Source: Palsa-513 sp036510225 (GTDB lineage Bacteria > Actinomycetota > Thermoleophilia > Solirubrobacterales > Solirubrobacteraceae). Taken from it: a DNA stretch of 64,000 nt. The stretch covers positions 1 through 64,000 of the forward strand of contig DATCEH010000070.1 in assembly GCA_036510225.1 (NCBI GenBank), in the 5' to 3' direction. The notes beneath the pieces were generated by a model that ran no database searches, was not told where the DNA came from, and worked only from the letters and a program-made list of their open reading frames with translations. Shown piece by piece: positions 49,717 to 58,485 of this stretch; within the stretch, counting starts at the first letter, position 1; the number at the start of each line of letters is the position of its first letter. A program made the translations under genes and the position numbers.

Positions 49717-49738
49717 AGTAAGGATGGTCGGTATTACT
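49717..49738. promoter_or_regulatory. Promoter-proximal operator copy of the AbrB-PIN module
   Basis: 22 bp, AGTAA...GGTATTACT, the same length as the upstream copy at 49605, with an intact right half and a degenerate left half. It ends 6 bp before the TAGGCT box, so a bound antitoxin would cover the promoter. Confidence 0.55.
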
Positions 49739-49744
49739 GCCTGC

Positions 49745-49759
49745 TAGGCTCGCCGCGTG
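49745..49759 (+). promoter_or_regulatory. Putative leaderless promoter of the AbrB-PIN module
   Basis: TAGGCT at 49745-49750, then 6 nt, then the GTG at 49757. Confidence 0.4.
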
Positions 49760-49981
49760 CGAGTGACCAGCAAGGGTCAGGTGACGATCCCCCAGGGGGT
49801 CCGCGAACGCCTTGGGATCGTCGCGGGTAGCGAGGTCGAGTTCGAGCTCGACGCGCAGGGCGCCCGGCTGGTGCGCGTCAGCTCGGGCGTCGGAGGCGAG
49901 ATCACGGCGAGGATGCGCGGCCGGGCGACAGTCCCGATGACCACGCGCGAAATCATGGCGCTGACGCGCACCGATGCCTGA
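49757..49981 (+). CDS. AbrB/MazE-type (swapped-hairpin) antitoxin
   Basis: 74 residues. The SpoVT/AbrB fold is complete: MRVTSKGQVTIPQGVRERLGIVAGSEVEFELDAQGARLVRV (residues 1-41). The C-terminal part (TVPMTTREIMALTRTDA) should contact the toxin. It overlaps the PIN gene by 8 bp. Two operator-like repeats upstream fit autoregulation by the antitoxin-toxin complex. The GTG start is set by TAGGCT 6 nt upstream. Confidence 0.88.
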   Translation: MRVTSKGQVTIPQGVRERLGIVAGSEVEFELDAQGARLVRVSSGVGGEITARMRGRATVPMTTREIMALTRTDA

Positions 49982-50390
49982 CGGCCGCCGTGGCGGGGTG
50001 CTCGTCGACTCGAGTGTCCTGCTCGACATCTTCACCGACGATCCGCTTTGGGCCGGGTGGTCGAACGTCCGCCTGGCGGCGGCCTTCGACGCCGGTAGCG
50101 TCGTGATCAATCCGCTCGTCTACGCCGAGCTGTCGGTCGCCTTCGAGCATATCGAGGCACTCGACGCGGCCCTCCCGGACGAATTGGGCCGCGAGAGTCT
50201 GCCGCCGCAGGCAGCCTTCCTCGCCGGGAGGTGCCTGCTCGAGCACCGACGGAGCGGGGGCCCCGGCCGACCGACGATCGCGGGCTTCTGCATCGCCGCC
50301 CATGCCGCGATCACCGGTCGGGCGTTACTGACCCGCGATCCCGGCGGCTACGGCGCCCAGCTGCCCGGCCTTGCCCTGATCTGCCCGTAG
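49974..50390 (+). CDS. vapC: PIN-domain (VapC-like) toxin with an altered acidic site
   Basis: 138 residues. The first catalytic Asp is in VLVDSSVLLDIFTDD and the Glu in NPLVYAELSVAF. The last part reads GRPTIAGFCIAAHAAITGRALLTRDPGGY, where this family normally has PDFxIGAHA: the third acidic residue is a Gly. The final Thr-Arg-Asp is present. It may still cleave RNA weakly or may be a detoxified copy. Co-translated with the AbrB-type antitoxin. Confidence 0.85.
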   Translation: MPDGRRGGVLVDSSVLLDIFTDDPLWAGWSNVRLAAAFDAGSVVINPLVYAELSVAFEHIEALDAALPDELGRESLPPQAAFLAGRCLLEHRRSGGPGRPTIAGFCIAAHAAITGRALLTRDPGGYGAQLPGLALICP

Positions 50391-50535
50391 CCTCGCGGCG
50401 CGGCGCGGGGCGGTCGCGGCCGCGGGTGGACGGGTCGGGGGCGACCCACGGGCGGACGCCCGGCCTTCTTTCAGCGCAGGGCGGTTCTTCGATCAGGGTC
50501 CGCTGCACCCCACCGCCGGGCGATACTGCTGGCCG

Positions 50536-52452
50536 ATGGAAGCCACCGCCGCCGCGTCGACCGGCCGCACCGCCTGGGGGCGCAACCTCGGCGCCCCGGT
50601 GCGGGCGTTCCTCCACGCCGAGGCCGGCGGCGCCCTGCTCCTGATCGGCGGCGCCGTCGCCGCCCTGGTCTGGGCCAACTCCCCGTGGCCCGACTCCTAC
50701 CAGACCGTATGGGCGACGAAGCTGTCGATCCGGCTCGGCAGCCACGCCCTCAGCGCGGACCTCCGCCAATGGGTCGACCAGGGGCTGATGGCCCTGTTCT
50801 TCCTCGTCGTCGGGCTCGAGGCCAAGCGCGAGTTCGACCTCGGCGAGCTCCGCCAGCGCGCCCGGATCGCGATCCCGGTGATCGCCGCGCTCGGCGGCGT
50901 CGCCGGCGCGGTCGGCACATACCTCCTGATCAACGCCGGCCATGCCGGACGCAGCGGCTGGGGCGCGGCGCTGTCGACCGACACCGCGCTCGCGCTTGGC
51001 GTCCTCACGCTCGTCGGGCCGACCGGCGCCACCCGCCTGCGGGTCTTCCTCCTGACGCTCGCGATCTTCGACGACGTCGTCGGCCTCGTCGCGATCGCCG
51101 TCGCCTACACCCACAACATCTCGTTCGTCGCCCTCGCCGTCGCCGTCGGCCTGTTCGGGGTTCTCGTCGCGCTGCGGTACGCCGGGCCCTGGAGGGGCCC
51201 GGCTGCCGCCGTCGTCGGCGTGTCGATCTGGATCGCGATGTTCAAGTCTGGTATCGACCCGGTGATCGCCGGGCTGGCGATCGGCCTCGTGACGAGTGCC
51301 TATCCCCCGGCCCGCGAGGACCTCGAGCGGGCGACGGCTCTGACCCGGTCCTTCCGCGAGCAGCCGACCCCCCAGCTCGCCGCCAGCGCCCAGCGCAGCC
51401 TGGCGTCGGCGATCTCGCCGAACGAGCGCCTCCAGTACCGCCTCCATCCGTGGACGAGCTTCGTGATCGTCCCGGTCTTCGCCCTCGCCAACGCCGGCCT
51501 GAAGATCGACGGGACGCTGCTCGACCAGGCCGTCCACTCGCGGGTCACGATCGGCATCGTCGTCGCCTACGTCGTCGGCAAGCCGGTCGGGATCATGCTG
51601 GCCTCCTGGCTCGGCACGCGCCGGATCCTCGGCGGGTCGAAGCTCGCGATCACCTTCCCCGGCCTCGCCGGGACCGGATCGGCCGCCGGCATCCCGTTCA
51701 CGGTCTCACTGTTGATCGCCAGCCTGGCCTTCACGGGTGCCACGCTCGACCAGGCGAAGCTCGGCGTGCTCGCGGCGGCGGCAATCTCGACGCTCGTGTC
51801 GGCCACGCTGTTTCGCCTCGTCCGCCTCCTCCCCCAGGCCGTGCGCGCCCGCCAGCTCGGCCGGACCGCCGACCAGATCGTCGACCTCGCAGACGACGTC
51901 GACCCCGCCTATGACCACATCCGCGGCGATCCCGACGGCCGGGTCACGCTGGTCGAGTACGCCAACTTCGAGTGCGAGTACTGCGGCCGGGCAGAGCCGA
52001 TGATCCGCGAGCTGATCGCCGAATGGGACGACGACCTCCGCTACGTCTTCCGGCACCTCCCCCTCGCCGACGTCCACCCGAACGCCCAGCTCGCCGCCGA
52101 GGCGACCGAGGCCGCCAGCGCGCAGGGCCGCTTCTGGGACATGCACGACGTCCTCTTCACCCACCAGGACGCCCTCGATCCGGCCTCGCTGCGGCGCTGG
52201 GCCGCGGAGCTGGGGTTCGACCTCGAGCGCTTCGACGACGACCTTCGCCGCCGCCGCCACGCCCCCCGGGTCAACGCCGACATCTCGAGCGCGGACGCCA
52301 GCGGCGTCTCGGGAACGCCGTCCTTCTTCGTCAACGGCCGCCGCCACCAGGGACCATACGACGAACAGACGCTCAGCCGGGAGGTCCGCGTCGCGAGGGC
52401 CCGGGCCGCAGCCGCCGAGCTCGAGTCCGACCGGCGCTCGACTCAGGAGTGA
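50536..52452 (+). CDS. nhaA: Na+/H+ antiporter NhaA fused to a thioredoxin-fold (DsbA-like) domain
   Basis: 638 residues. Residues 1-435 are NhaA with about 12 helices, the two conserved Asp of LAIFDDVVGLVAIA near residue 180, and the Asp in ALSTDTALALGVLTLVG. Residues 450-625 are a thioredoxin fold with the redox pair in ANFECEYCGRAEPMIREL near residue 478 and cis-Pro in GVSGTPSFFVNGRRHQGPY. NhaA exports Na+ in exchange for protons. The fused domain may respond to redox state or make disulfides, on the side set by the last helix. The fusion is known in actinobacterial NhaA. It overlaps the convergent acetyltransferase gene by 10 bp. Confidence 0.93.
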   Translation: MEATAAASTGRTAWGRNLGAPVRAFLHAEAGGALLLIGGAVAALVWANSPWPDSYQTVWATKLSIRLGSHALSADLRQWVDQGLMALFFLVVGLEAKREFDLGELRQRARIAIPVIAALGGVAGAVGTYLLINAGHAGRSGWGAALSTDTALALGVLTLVGPTGATRLRVFLLTLAIFDDVVGLVAIAVAYTHNISFVALAVAVGLFGVLVALRYAGPWRGPAAAVVGVSIWIAMFKSGIDPVIAGLAIGLVTSAYPPAREDLERATALTRSFREQPTPQLAASAQRSLASAISPNERLQYRLHPWTSFVIVPVFALANAGLKIDGTLLDQAVHSRVTIGIVVAYVVGKPVGIMLASWLGTRRILGGSKLAITFPGLAGTGSAAGIPFTVSLLIASLAFTGATLDQAKLGVLAAAAISTLVSATLFRLVRLLPQAVRARQLGRTADQIVDLADDVDPAYDHIRGDPDGRVTLVEYANFECEYCGRAEPMIRELIAEWDDDLRYVFRHLPLADVHPNAQLAAEATEAASAQGRFWDMHDVLFTHQDALDPASLRRWAAELGFDLERFDDDLRRRRHAPRVNADISSADASGVSGTPSFFVNGRRHQGPYDEQTLSREVRVARARAAAAELESDRRSTQE

Positions 52453-53078
52453 CGGGCGGCGGCGCGCTCGAGGCGGTCGCGGAGGTTGGCCCGCACGGCC
52501 GGCCAGTCGTCCGGGATCACGCTGTAGTAGGCCGAGTCCCGCAGACCGTATGGCATCACCATGTGATTGCGGAGGATCCCCTCGAAGCTCGCCGGCAGGG
52601 CGCCCAGCGCAGCCCGTGAGCGCTCGTTGCGGGCGTCGGTCTTGAACTCGACGCGGATGCAGCCGACCCGCCCGAACGCGTGATCGAGCATCAGGAGCTT
52701 GGCCTCGACGTTCGCGCCCGTCCCCCAGCTGGCCGACTCCAGCCAGGTCCAGCCGATCTCGAGACCTCGATGCTCGGGACGCAGGGCCATGAATCGTGTG
52801 CTCCCGATCACCCGCCCGGTCGCCCGCCAGATCGTCGCGAACGCGCACTCGCGCCCGGCCGCGCTGTCGGTCAGGCTCTGCTCGAGCCAGCCGGCGATCG
52901 CCGCGGGGGTCGGCGGCGCCCCCGGCAGGAGCAGCCACTTCCAGATCACCGGGTCCCGGGACGCTTCGACGAGCCCGGCCTCGTGCCGGGCATCGAGCGG
53001 CTCGAGCCTGACCAGGGACCCTTCGAGCTCGGCGTTCAGCCCGTCCAGGCTCGAGCCTCCGTCCACCGGCCCGATCAT
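52443..53078 (-). CDS. GNAT family N-acetyltransferase
   Basis: 211 residues of the RimJ/RimL-like acetyltransferase_3 group. EGSLVRLEPLDARHEAGLVEASRD is the usual N-terminal strand and helix. GRVIGSTRFMALRPEHRGLEIGWTWL is the central sheet. The acetyl-CoA pocket is around SASWGTGANVEAKLLMLDHAF near residue 118, followed by RVEFKTDARNERSRAALGALPASFEGILRNHMV. Related proteins acetylate small molecules or protein N-termini; the substrate is unknown. ATG start. Confidence 0.88.
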   Translation of the reverse strand: MIGPVDGGSSLDGLNAELEGSLVRLEPLDARHEAGLVEASRDPVIWKWLLLPGAPPTPAAIAGWLEQSLTDSAAGRECAFATIWRATGRVIGSTRFMALRPEHRGLEIGWTWLESASWGTGANVEAKLLMLDHAFGRVGCIRVEFKTDARNERSRAALGALPASFEGILRNHMVMPYGLRDSAYYSVIPDDWPAVRANLRDRLERAAARHS

Positions 53079-53134
53079 CGCAGGGTCGGCCGACCGGTCG
53101 CAGACCGAAGCCGGCGCAACTCGAGTGTGCTGAG

Positions 53135-54172
53135 ATGGCGCCGGTGCGGATCCTGATCGTCAGCCAGATGTGGCCGGGCCCGGCCGATCCCGACCTCGGC
53201 GGCTTCGTCGCGACGATCGCCGGTCAGCTCGAAGGCCTCGGACACACGGTCGACCTCGCCGTGATCAACCACCGCGGCGGCTCCCGGCGCAAGTACCCCA
53301 GGCTGTGCCTCGACGCCGTCCGCATGGCCCGCCGCCACCGGCCGGACGTCGTCTTCGCGCACATGCTCTTCCCCGCCGGGCTGGCCGGCGCCGCCGCCTC
53401 GATGCTCGGCCGGGCGCCGCTCGTCGTGATGGCCCACGGCGCGGATGTCGCCAACCTCGGCCGGGTCCCGGGCGTCACCACGCTGACGCGGGCCGTCCTG
53501 CGCCGGGCGTCCGGCCTGATCGTCAACTCGGCCTGGCTCGCCCGCCAGCTCGACGCCTTCGTCCCCGGGAGCGCCGCCCGGGCCCACGTGATCGACTGCG
53601 GCGTCGACCTCGACCGCTTCCGGCCGGTCGCCGCCGCACCGGCACGCGGTGAGCTCGGCTGGGGCGCGGACGGGCCCGCCCTGCTCTGCGTCGGGTCGCT
53701 GATCCCCCGCAAGAACGTCGTCGCCCTGGCCGACGCCTTCGCCCAGCTCGGCCGCGGCAGCCTCGCCTTCGTCGGCGACGGGCCGCTGCGCCCGGAGCTC
53801 GACGGCCGGCCGGGGGTGAGGCTCGTCGGCCGCATCCCCCACGCCGACGTCGCCCGTTGGATCGCCGCCTGCGACGTCCTCTGCCAGCCGTCGGTCCGCG
53901 AGCCCTTCGGCCAGGCCGCGCTCGAGGCGATGGCGATGGCGCGATCCGTCGTCGCGACCGCCGACGGCGGGCCGGCCGAGTTCGTGACCCCGGACGCGGG
54001 CCTGCTCGTCGCTCCCGGAGACCACGGCGCGCTCCGCAATGCCCTCGTCGCCGCCGCTGCCCTCCCATCCCCGAACCACGCCGCCCGCGCGGTCGCCGAG
54101 CGCCACGGCGCCCGGCTCCAGGCGACGCGGATGGCCGCGGTCCTGCGGGCCGCGGTCGACGAACGGGCCTGA
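53135..54172 (+). CDS. Glycosyltransferase family 4
   Basis: 345 residues, GT-B fold. The N-terminal domain starts RILIVSQMWPGPADPDLGGFVATIAGQLEGLGHTV. Linker HVIDCGVDLDRFRPV near residue 155 and the C-terminal domain LLCVGSLIPRKNVVALADAFA, ending with the nucleotide-sugar Glu motif EPFGQAALEAMAMARSVVATADGG near residue 260. A retaining enzyme using NDP-sugars, probably at the inner membrane face. The methyltransferase follows after 3 bp, which may mean one glycan- or lipid-modifying unit; the product is unknown. Confidence 0.9.
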   Translation: MAPVRILIVSQMWPGPADPDLGGFVATIAGQLEGLGHTVDLAVINHRGGSRRKYPRLCLDAVRMARRHRPDVVFAHMLFPAGLAGAAASMLGRAPLVVMAHGADVANLGRVPGVTTLTRAVLRRASGLIVNSAWLARQLDAFVPGSAARAHVIDCGVDLDRFRPVAAAPARGELGWGADGPALLCVGSLIPRKNVVALADAFAQLGRGSLAFVGDGPLRPELDGRPGVRLVGRIPHADVARWIAACDVLCQPSVREPFGQAALEAMAMARSVVATADGGPAEFVTPDAGLLVAPGDHGALRNALVAAAALPSPNHAARAVAERHGARLQATRMAAVLRAAVDERA

Positions 54173-54175
54173 CCA

Positions 54176-54922
54176 ATGAGCGAAGGACGCGCGACGTCGT
54201 TCGGGGAGGTCTCCGAGCACTACGACGAGTTCCGGCCCGGCCCGTCGGATGCCGCGGTCGACTGGCTGTTGCGCCCCGGCCTGCGCGACGTCCTCGATCT
54301 CGGCGCGGGGACCGGCGCACTGACCCGACTGCTCGTCGCCCGGGACCTCACCGTGACTGCGGTCGAGCCGGATCCGCGGATGCGCCGGACGCTGATCGAC
54401 CGGGTCCCCCGGGCGAGCGTCCTCGCCGGCGTGGCCGAGCGGCTCCCGGTTGACGACGCCTCCCAGGACGCGGTGCTCGCCCACTCGGCGTGGCACTGGG
54501 CCGACCCGGCCCGCGCCGTTCCCGAGGTCGCGCGCGTCCTGCGGCCCGGCGGCCGGTTCGGCGTCGCCTGGACCCGGCTCGACCGCGACGTCGACTGGGT
54601 CGCCGAGCTCCACGACCGCCTCCGGCTCGGCCTCTCCGGATCAGGGTCCCACCGGCGCTCGCACGCCTTCGACCTGCCCGGCGACGCGCCCCTCGGCGCG
54701 GCGGAAGGCCCCCACGAGGTTCGCTTCGTCCGCCGCTTCACGCGCGCCCAGCTGGTCGGCCTGGCCGGAACCTACAGTGCCGTGATCGTCCTCCCCCAGG
54801 ACGCCCGCACCGCCCTGCTGGCCCGGCTGCGCGACGACCTGGACGCCGATCCCCGACTCCGAGGAGACACGGGGATCGACGTCCCTCTGGTCAGCCGCTG
54901 CTGGCGGACCGAGCGTCGCTGA
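54176..54922 (+). CDS. Class I SAM-dependent methyltransferase
   Basis: 248 residues. FGEVSEHYDEFRPGPSDAAVDWLL is the usual N-terminus, motif I is VLDLGAGTGALTRLLVARD near residue 40, the post-motif acidic residue is in VTAVEPDPRMRRTL, and ASQDAVLAHSAWHWADPARAVPEVARVLRPGGRFGVAWTRL covers motifs II and III. The HSAWHW pattern occurs in a UbiE-like actinobacterial group. Starts 3 bp after the glycosyltransferase stop. Confidence 0.88.
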   Translation: MSEGRATSFGEVSEHYDEFRPGPSDAAVDWLLRPGLRDVLDLGAGTGALTRLLVARDLTVTAVEPDPRMRRTLIDRVPRASVLAGVAERLPVDDASQDAVLAHSAWHWADPARAVPEVARVLRPGGRFGVAWTRLDRDVDWVAELHDRLRLGLSGSGSHRRSHAFDLPGDAPLGAAEGPHEVRFVRRFTRAQLVGLAGTYSAVIVLPQDARTALLARLRDDLDADPRLRGDTGIDVPLVSRCWRTERR

Positions 54923-54928
54923 GCTGGA

Positions 54929-56848
54929 CTACGGGGCGCCGAGCACCTGGTAGGAATCCATCTCGCCCCGCATCCTCTGCGGCAGGTAGCCGGTGAAGAG
55001 GATGTAGGAGTGGAGCGTGCCCGACCGCGTCGCGATCGCCTGCTGCTGTGCTGCGGTCAGCGTCGTGTTCAGGCTCCACGTGCCGTTGGAGATCGGCGCG
55101 TGGAACTCCAGCGTCGTCGTCGTCCCGCCCGAGAAGTACTGGAGCTGGACGCGGACGATGCCGCGAGCCGACGTCGAGACCGTTCCCTGGTCGTGGAGCA
55201 CCCCGGCCGCATAGGTCGGCCGCGACGCGTCGAGGTTCGCGTGGCCGTCGGCCGCCCGCAGGCGCACGACCTGCGGCCTGGTCGCCGCGTTGCCGGCGTA
55301 GGAGATCGTCAGGATCCCCGTGCCCTTGTTCGCCTGGGCGGTCGGGATCGTGTGGGTCGTCCGGATCCGGCCGTCGGCTGAGTCGATCGACGCCGTCCAG
55401 TCATAGTGCTGGCCGGCCGCGAACAGGTCCAGCTTGACCGTGCCGGTCGCCCTGCGGCTGATCGGCGCGAGGATGTCGATCGTCCGCGACGACTTGCTGA
55501 TCGTCGCCCGCGAGACCTGGAGCTTCGCCGGCTGCGGGGAAGCCACGCCGCACGGCACCGTCGCCGTCGGCAGCTCGGGTGTCACCCCGCCCGCGTAGAG
55601 GATTCCCGTCTCGAACGCCCAGGAGCCGCCGGTGCAGGTCGATGCCGCGAACGGCGCCTTCCCGTTGACCGCACTGTCCTGGTAGTCGAGCGTCAGGCTC
55701 TTCAACCGGACACCGGCCGGCAGGCCCGAGAGGTCGTAGCTCACGATCGGACCGTAGGTTCCGGTCGTCTGCGAGACGGTCCCCGTCGCCACACCGAAGC
55801 CTGCCGGCGTCGCGCCGACTGCCGGGGTGTGCCACCAGAAGACGACCTGGTTGGCAGCCGTCTTGACGATGAAGCCCTGATCGCTGGCCAGGTCGGTCCC
55901 GGTCTGCGGGTGCGTCAGGATGCTGCCGCTGCCGAGGATCGACGAGCGATCCGGGCAGGCGGCCGCGGTCGGGCCGCCGACGTTCTCGAAGCTCGCCGCC
56001 GCGCACGTCCCGAAGGACGCCAGCTGGTTTGCGAACTGCGAGGAGATCGCCTCGGTGATCGACGTTGCCGCGCCGGCCGGCGTACCGGCCGCGTCGCTGC
56101 CGATCGTCAGCGTCGAGCTGAGGTCCACGTTCCCGCCGGCCGGGTTGACCGTGACCGCCAGCTTGCTGGCGCCGGCCGCCCCCGGCGTGACGAAGGTCGC
56201 GTCAGCGCCCGGAACCGTCGTGTACGTGTTGGTCGCCGCGAGCCGATAGTGGTAGGTGGTCCCCGGCGCGAGGCCGGTCAGCGCCGCCGACGCGGCCATG
56301 GCGGTCGTTCCCGCCCCGGCTGACTGTGCCGCGGTGGTCTGGCCGTAGGCCGTCGTCGGCCCGTACTGGAAGACGTATGTCGCCGCGATCCCCGTCGGGT
56401 CGACCGTCCCGCCGAGTGTCGCCGTCGTCCCGGTGACACCGGTCGCAGCGCCCGTCACGACGACCGGCGCGCCCGCCGTCGTGAACGTCCCGTCGGTTCC
56501 GTCGGTCGGTCCCGAGGCGTTGGTCGCCTCGAGGCGGAAGTGGTACGTCGTCGCCGGCGTCAGGCCGGTCAGGTTCGCCGTCACCGGCACGTCAGCGATC
56601 CCGGCGCCGGCCGACGTCGACGTGGTCGACGTCCCGTAGGAGGTCGTCGTCCCGTAGTCGAATTGATAGGTCGTCGCCTGCCCGACCGGATTGACCGTGC
56701 CGCTGAGCGTGGTCGCCGTCTGGGTCGGCGTCGTCGCGGTGCCCGTCGTGACGACGGGCGCAGTGAGAGGCAGGGCGCTGGCCGACGCGGCCAGGACTCC
56801 GGCCGCGAGCAGGCCGGTGAGCCCGAGAAGAAGAGTAAGACGTCGCAT
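54929..56848 (-). CDS. Secreted protein with two Fn3-like repeats
   Basis: 639 residues. Signal peptide LTLLLGLTGLLAAGVLAASASALP. Two repeats of about 95 residues (30-220) share TTYQFDYGTTTSYG / ATYVFQYGPTTAYG and TGLTPATTYHFRLEATN / TGLAPGTTYHYRLAATN, a fibronectin-III-like pattern common in Thermoleophilia secreted proteins. A domain with FGTCAAASFENVGGPTAAACPDRSSILGSGS (near 270-330) resembles another secreted family of this group. The C-terminus (450-639) is beta-rich. AAAGGT precedes the ATG. It may be a surface or adhesive protein; no enzyme motif is seen. Confidence 0.75.
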   Translation of the reverse strand: MRRLTLLLGLTGLLAAGVLAASASALPLTAPVVTTGTATTPTQTATTLSGTVNPVGQATTYQFDYGTTTSYGTSTTSTSAGAGIADVPVTANLTGLTPATTYHFRLEATNASGPTDGTDGTFTTAGAPVVVTGAATGVTGTTATLGGTVDPTGIAATYVFQYGPTTAYGQTTAAQSAGAGTTAMAASAALTGLAPGTTYHYRLAATNTYTTVPGADATFVTPGAAGASKLAVTVNPAGGNVDLSSTLTIGSDAAGTPAGAATSITEAISSQFANQLASFGTCAAASFENVGGPTAAACPDRSSILGSGSILTHPQTGTDLASDQGFIVKTAANQVVFWWHTPAVGATPAGFGVATGTVSQTTGTYGPIVSYDLSGLPAGVRLKSLTLDYQDSAVNGKAPFAASTCTGGSWAFETGILYAGGVTPELPTATVPCGVASPQPAKLQVSRATISKSSRTIDILAPISRRATGTVKLDLFAAGQHYDWTASIDSADGRIRTTHTIPTAQANKGTGILTISYAGNAATRPQVVRLRAADGHANLDASRPTYAAGVLHDQGTVSTSARGIVRVQLQYFSGGTTTTLEFHAPISNGTWSLNTTLTAAQQQAIATRSGTLHSYILFTGYLPQRMRGEMDSYQVLGAP

Positions 56849-56967
56849 CACACAACCTTTCATTGATGAGTCATGCCCCAAGGAACTCATCCCACGCCGC
56901 AGAGTTGCGGGTCACTTATGTGCCGCTTCGGTTCGACCGGCGTACACCACCCAGACCGAGACTCCGT

Positions 56968-58449
56968 TTGATCGGCGGCCCGAGCGGATACCGAGACGAC
57001 GTCGCCACCCCCGGACCCCAGACTCCCGATCCGCATGTCCTCGTCCTGTTCGGCGCCCGGGGCGACCTCGCCCGCCGCAAGCTCCTCCCCGGCATCTACC
57101 GGCTGATGGCGGCCGGCCTGATGCCCGAGGACTTCAGGATCGTCGGCTCCGGACGACACCGGCCCGACGGCGAGTTCTCCGACGAGGTCCGGGCCGCGCT
57201 GGCCGAGCACGCCGGCGAGGACCTCGGCGGGCCGTGCTGGGAGTCGTTCGCGCCGCGGGTGTCCTTCGTCGCGTCCTCGGCCGACGACGGCGCCGACCTC
57301 GCCGCCGCCGTGCGGGCCGCCCGCGACGAGCTCGGCGAGCACTCGCGGACGCTCCTCTACCTCGCCGTCCCACCGTCGGCGATGGCCGGGATGGTGGAGA
57401 TGGTCGCGGCCACCGGCATGTCGGTCGACGCCCGGACCAGACTGGTCATGGAGAAGCCGTTCGGAGCGGATCTCCCGTCCGCGAAGGCGCTCAACCGAGC
57501 CCTCCACGACCATCTCGACGAGGACGCGGTCTTCAGGATCGACCACTTCCTCGGCAAGGAGGCCGCCCAGGACATCCTCTCGCTCCGTTTCGCCAACGGC
57601 CTCTTCGAGCCGATCTGGAATCGCCGCCACGTGTCCGGCGTCCAGATCGACATCCCCGAGTCGATCGGCCTCGAAGGCCGGGGTTCGTTCTACGAGGAGA
57701 CCGGCGCCTTTCGCGACATGGTCGTCACCCACCTCAGCCAGGTCCTCGGCTTCGTTGCGATGGAGCGACCCGAGAGCCTCGACGCCCGCGCGCTGCGTGA
57801 CGCGAAGGCCGCCGTCTTCGAGGACCTCCTGCCGTTCGACCCGGCCGCCGCCGTGTTCGGCCAGTTCGCCGGCTACCGCGACGAGGACGGCGTCGCCTCG
57901 GACTCGAACACCGAGACATTCGCCGCGCTCCGGGTCCTGATCGACAACGACCGCTGGCGCGGCGTCCCCTTCCTCCTGCGAACCGGCAAGGCGATGGCCG
58001 AGACCCGCCGGACCGTCAGCCTCGCCCTCCGCGAGCCCGACCAGCAGATCTTCGACTGCCGGGCGGAGGAGATCAGGCGGCCGAACGAGATCGTCTTCGA
58101 GCTTGCCGACGACCCGTTGATCGGCGTCGAGGTCCGCGTCAAGGTGCCCGGCCCGACGTCCACGGTCACCCGGGCGCCGCTGACGCTCGACGTCGAGCGG
58201 GCGACCGGAGATCAGGGGCTCGAGGCCTACGAGCGTCTCCTCCGCGACGCGATGCTCGGCGATCAGCTGCTGTTCGCCCGCTCCGACGAGGTCGAACGGC
58301 TGTGGACCTGCGCCGCGCCGATCCTTGCCGACCCGCCCGCCCCGCTGCCCTACGCCGTCGGCTCGTGGGGTCCCCAGGCCGCGGTCGAGCTCGCCCAGCC
58401 GGTCGGCTGGCGGCTGCCCGACCACGACGCTGCGCGGCTGCCGCTCTGA
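56968..58449 (+). CDS. zwf: Glucose-6-phosphate 1-dehydrogenase
   Basis: First step of the oxidative pentose phosphate route, giving NADPH. NADP-binding PHVLVLFGARGDLARRKLLPGIYRLM, substrate motif RIDHFLGKEAAQDILSLRF near residue 195, and a full C-terminal domain ending AVGSWGPQAAVELAQPVGW. The start is uncertain. An ATG at 56866 lies only 18 bp from the divergent gene's ATG, leaving no promoter space, so I prefer the TTG at 56968 (493 residues); a GTG at 56919 is also possible. No opcA or pgl gene is adjacent. Confidence 0.9.
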   Translation: MIGGPSGYRDDVATPGPQTPDPHVLVLFGARGDLARRKLLPGIYRLMAAGLMPEDFRIVGSGRHRPDGEFSDEVRAALAEHAGEDLGGPCWESFAPRVSFVASSADDGADLAAAVRAARDELGEHSRTLLYLAVPPSAMAGMVEMVAATGMSVDARTRLVMEKPFGADLPSAKALNRALHDHLDEDAVFRIDHFLGKEAAQDILSLRFANGLFEPIWNRRHVSGVQIDIPESIGLEGRGSFYEETGAFRDMVVTHLSQVLGFVAMERPESLDARALRDAKAAVFEDLLPFDPAAAVFGQFAGYRDEDGVASDSNTETFAALRVLIDNDRWRGVPFLLRTGKAMAETRRTVSLALREPDQQIFDCRAEEIRRPNEIVFELADDPLIGVEVRVKVPGPTSTVTRAPLTLDVERATGDQGLEAYERLLRDAMLGDQLLFARSDEVERLWTCAAPILADPPAPLPYAVGSWGPQAAVELAQPVGWRLPDHDAARLPL

Positions 58450-58485
58450 GCTGCGCGGGGCAACGAGCAGGCCGTGACCCCCGGG

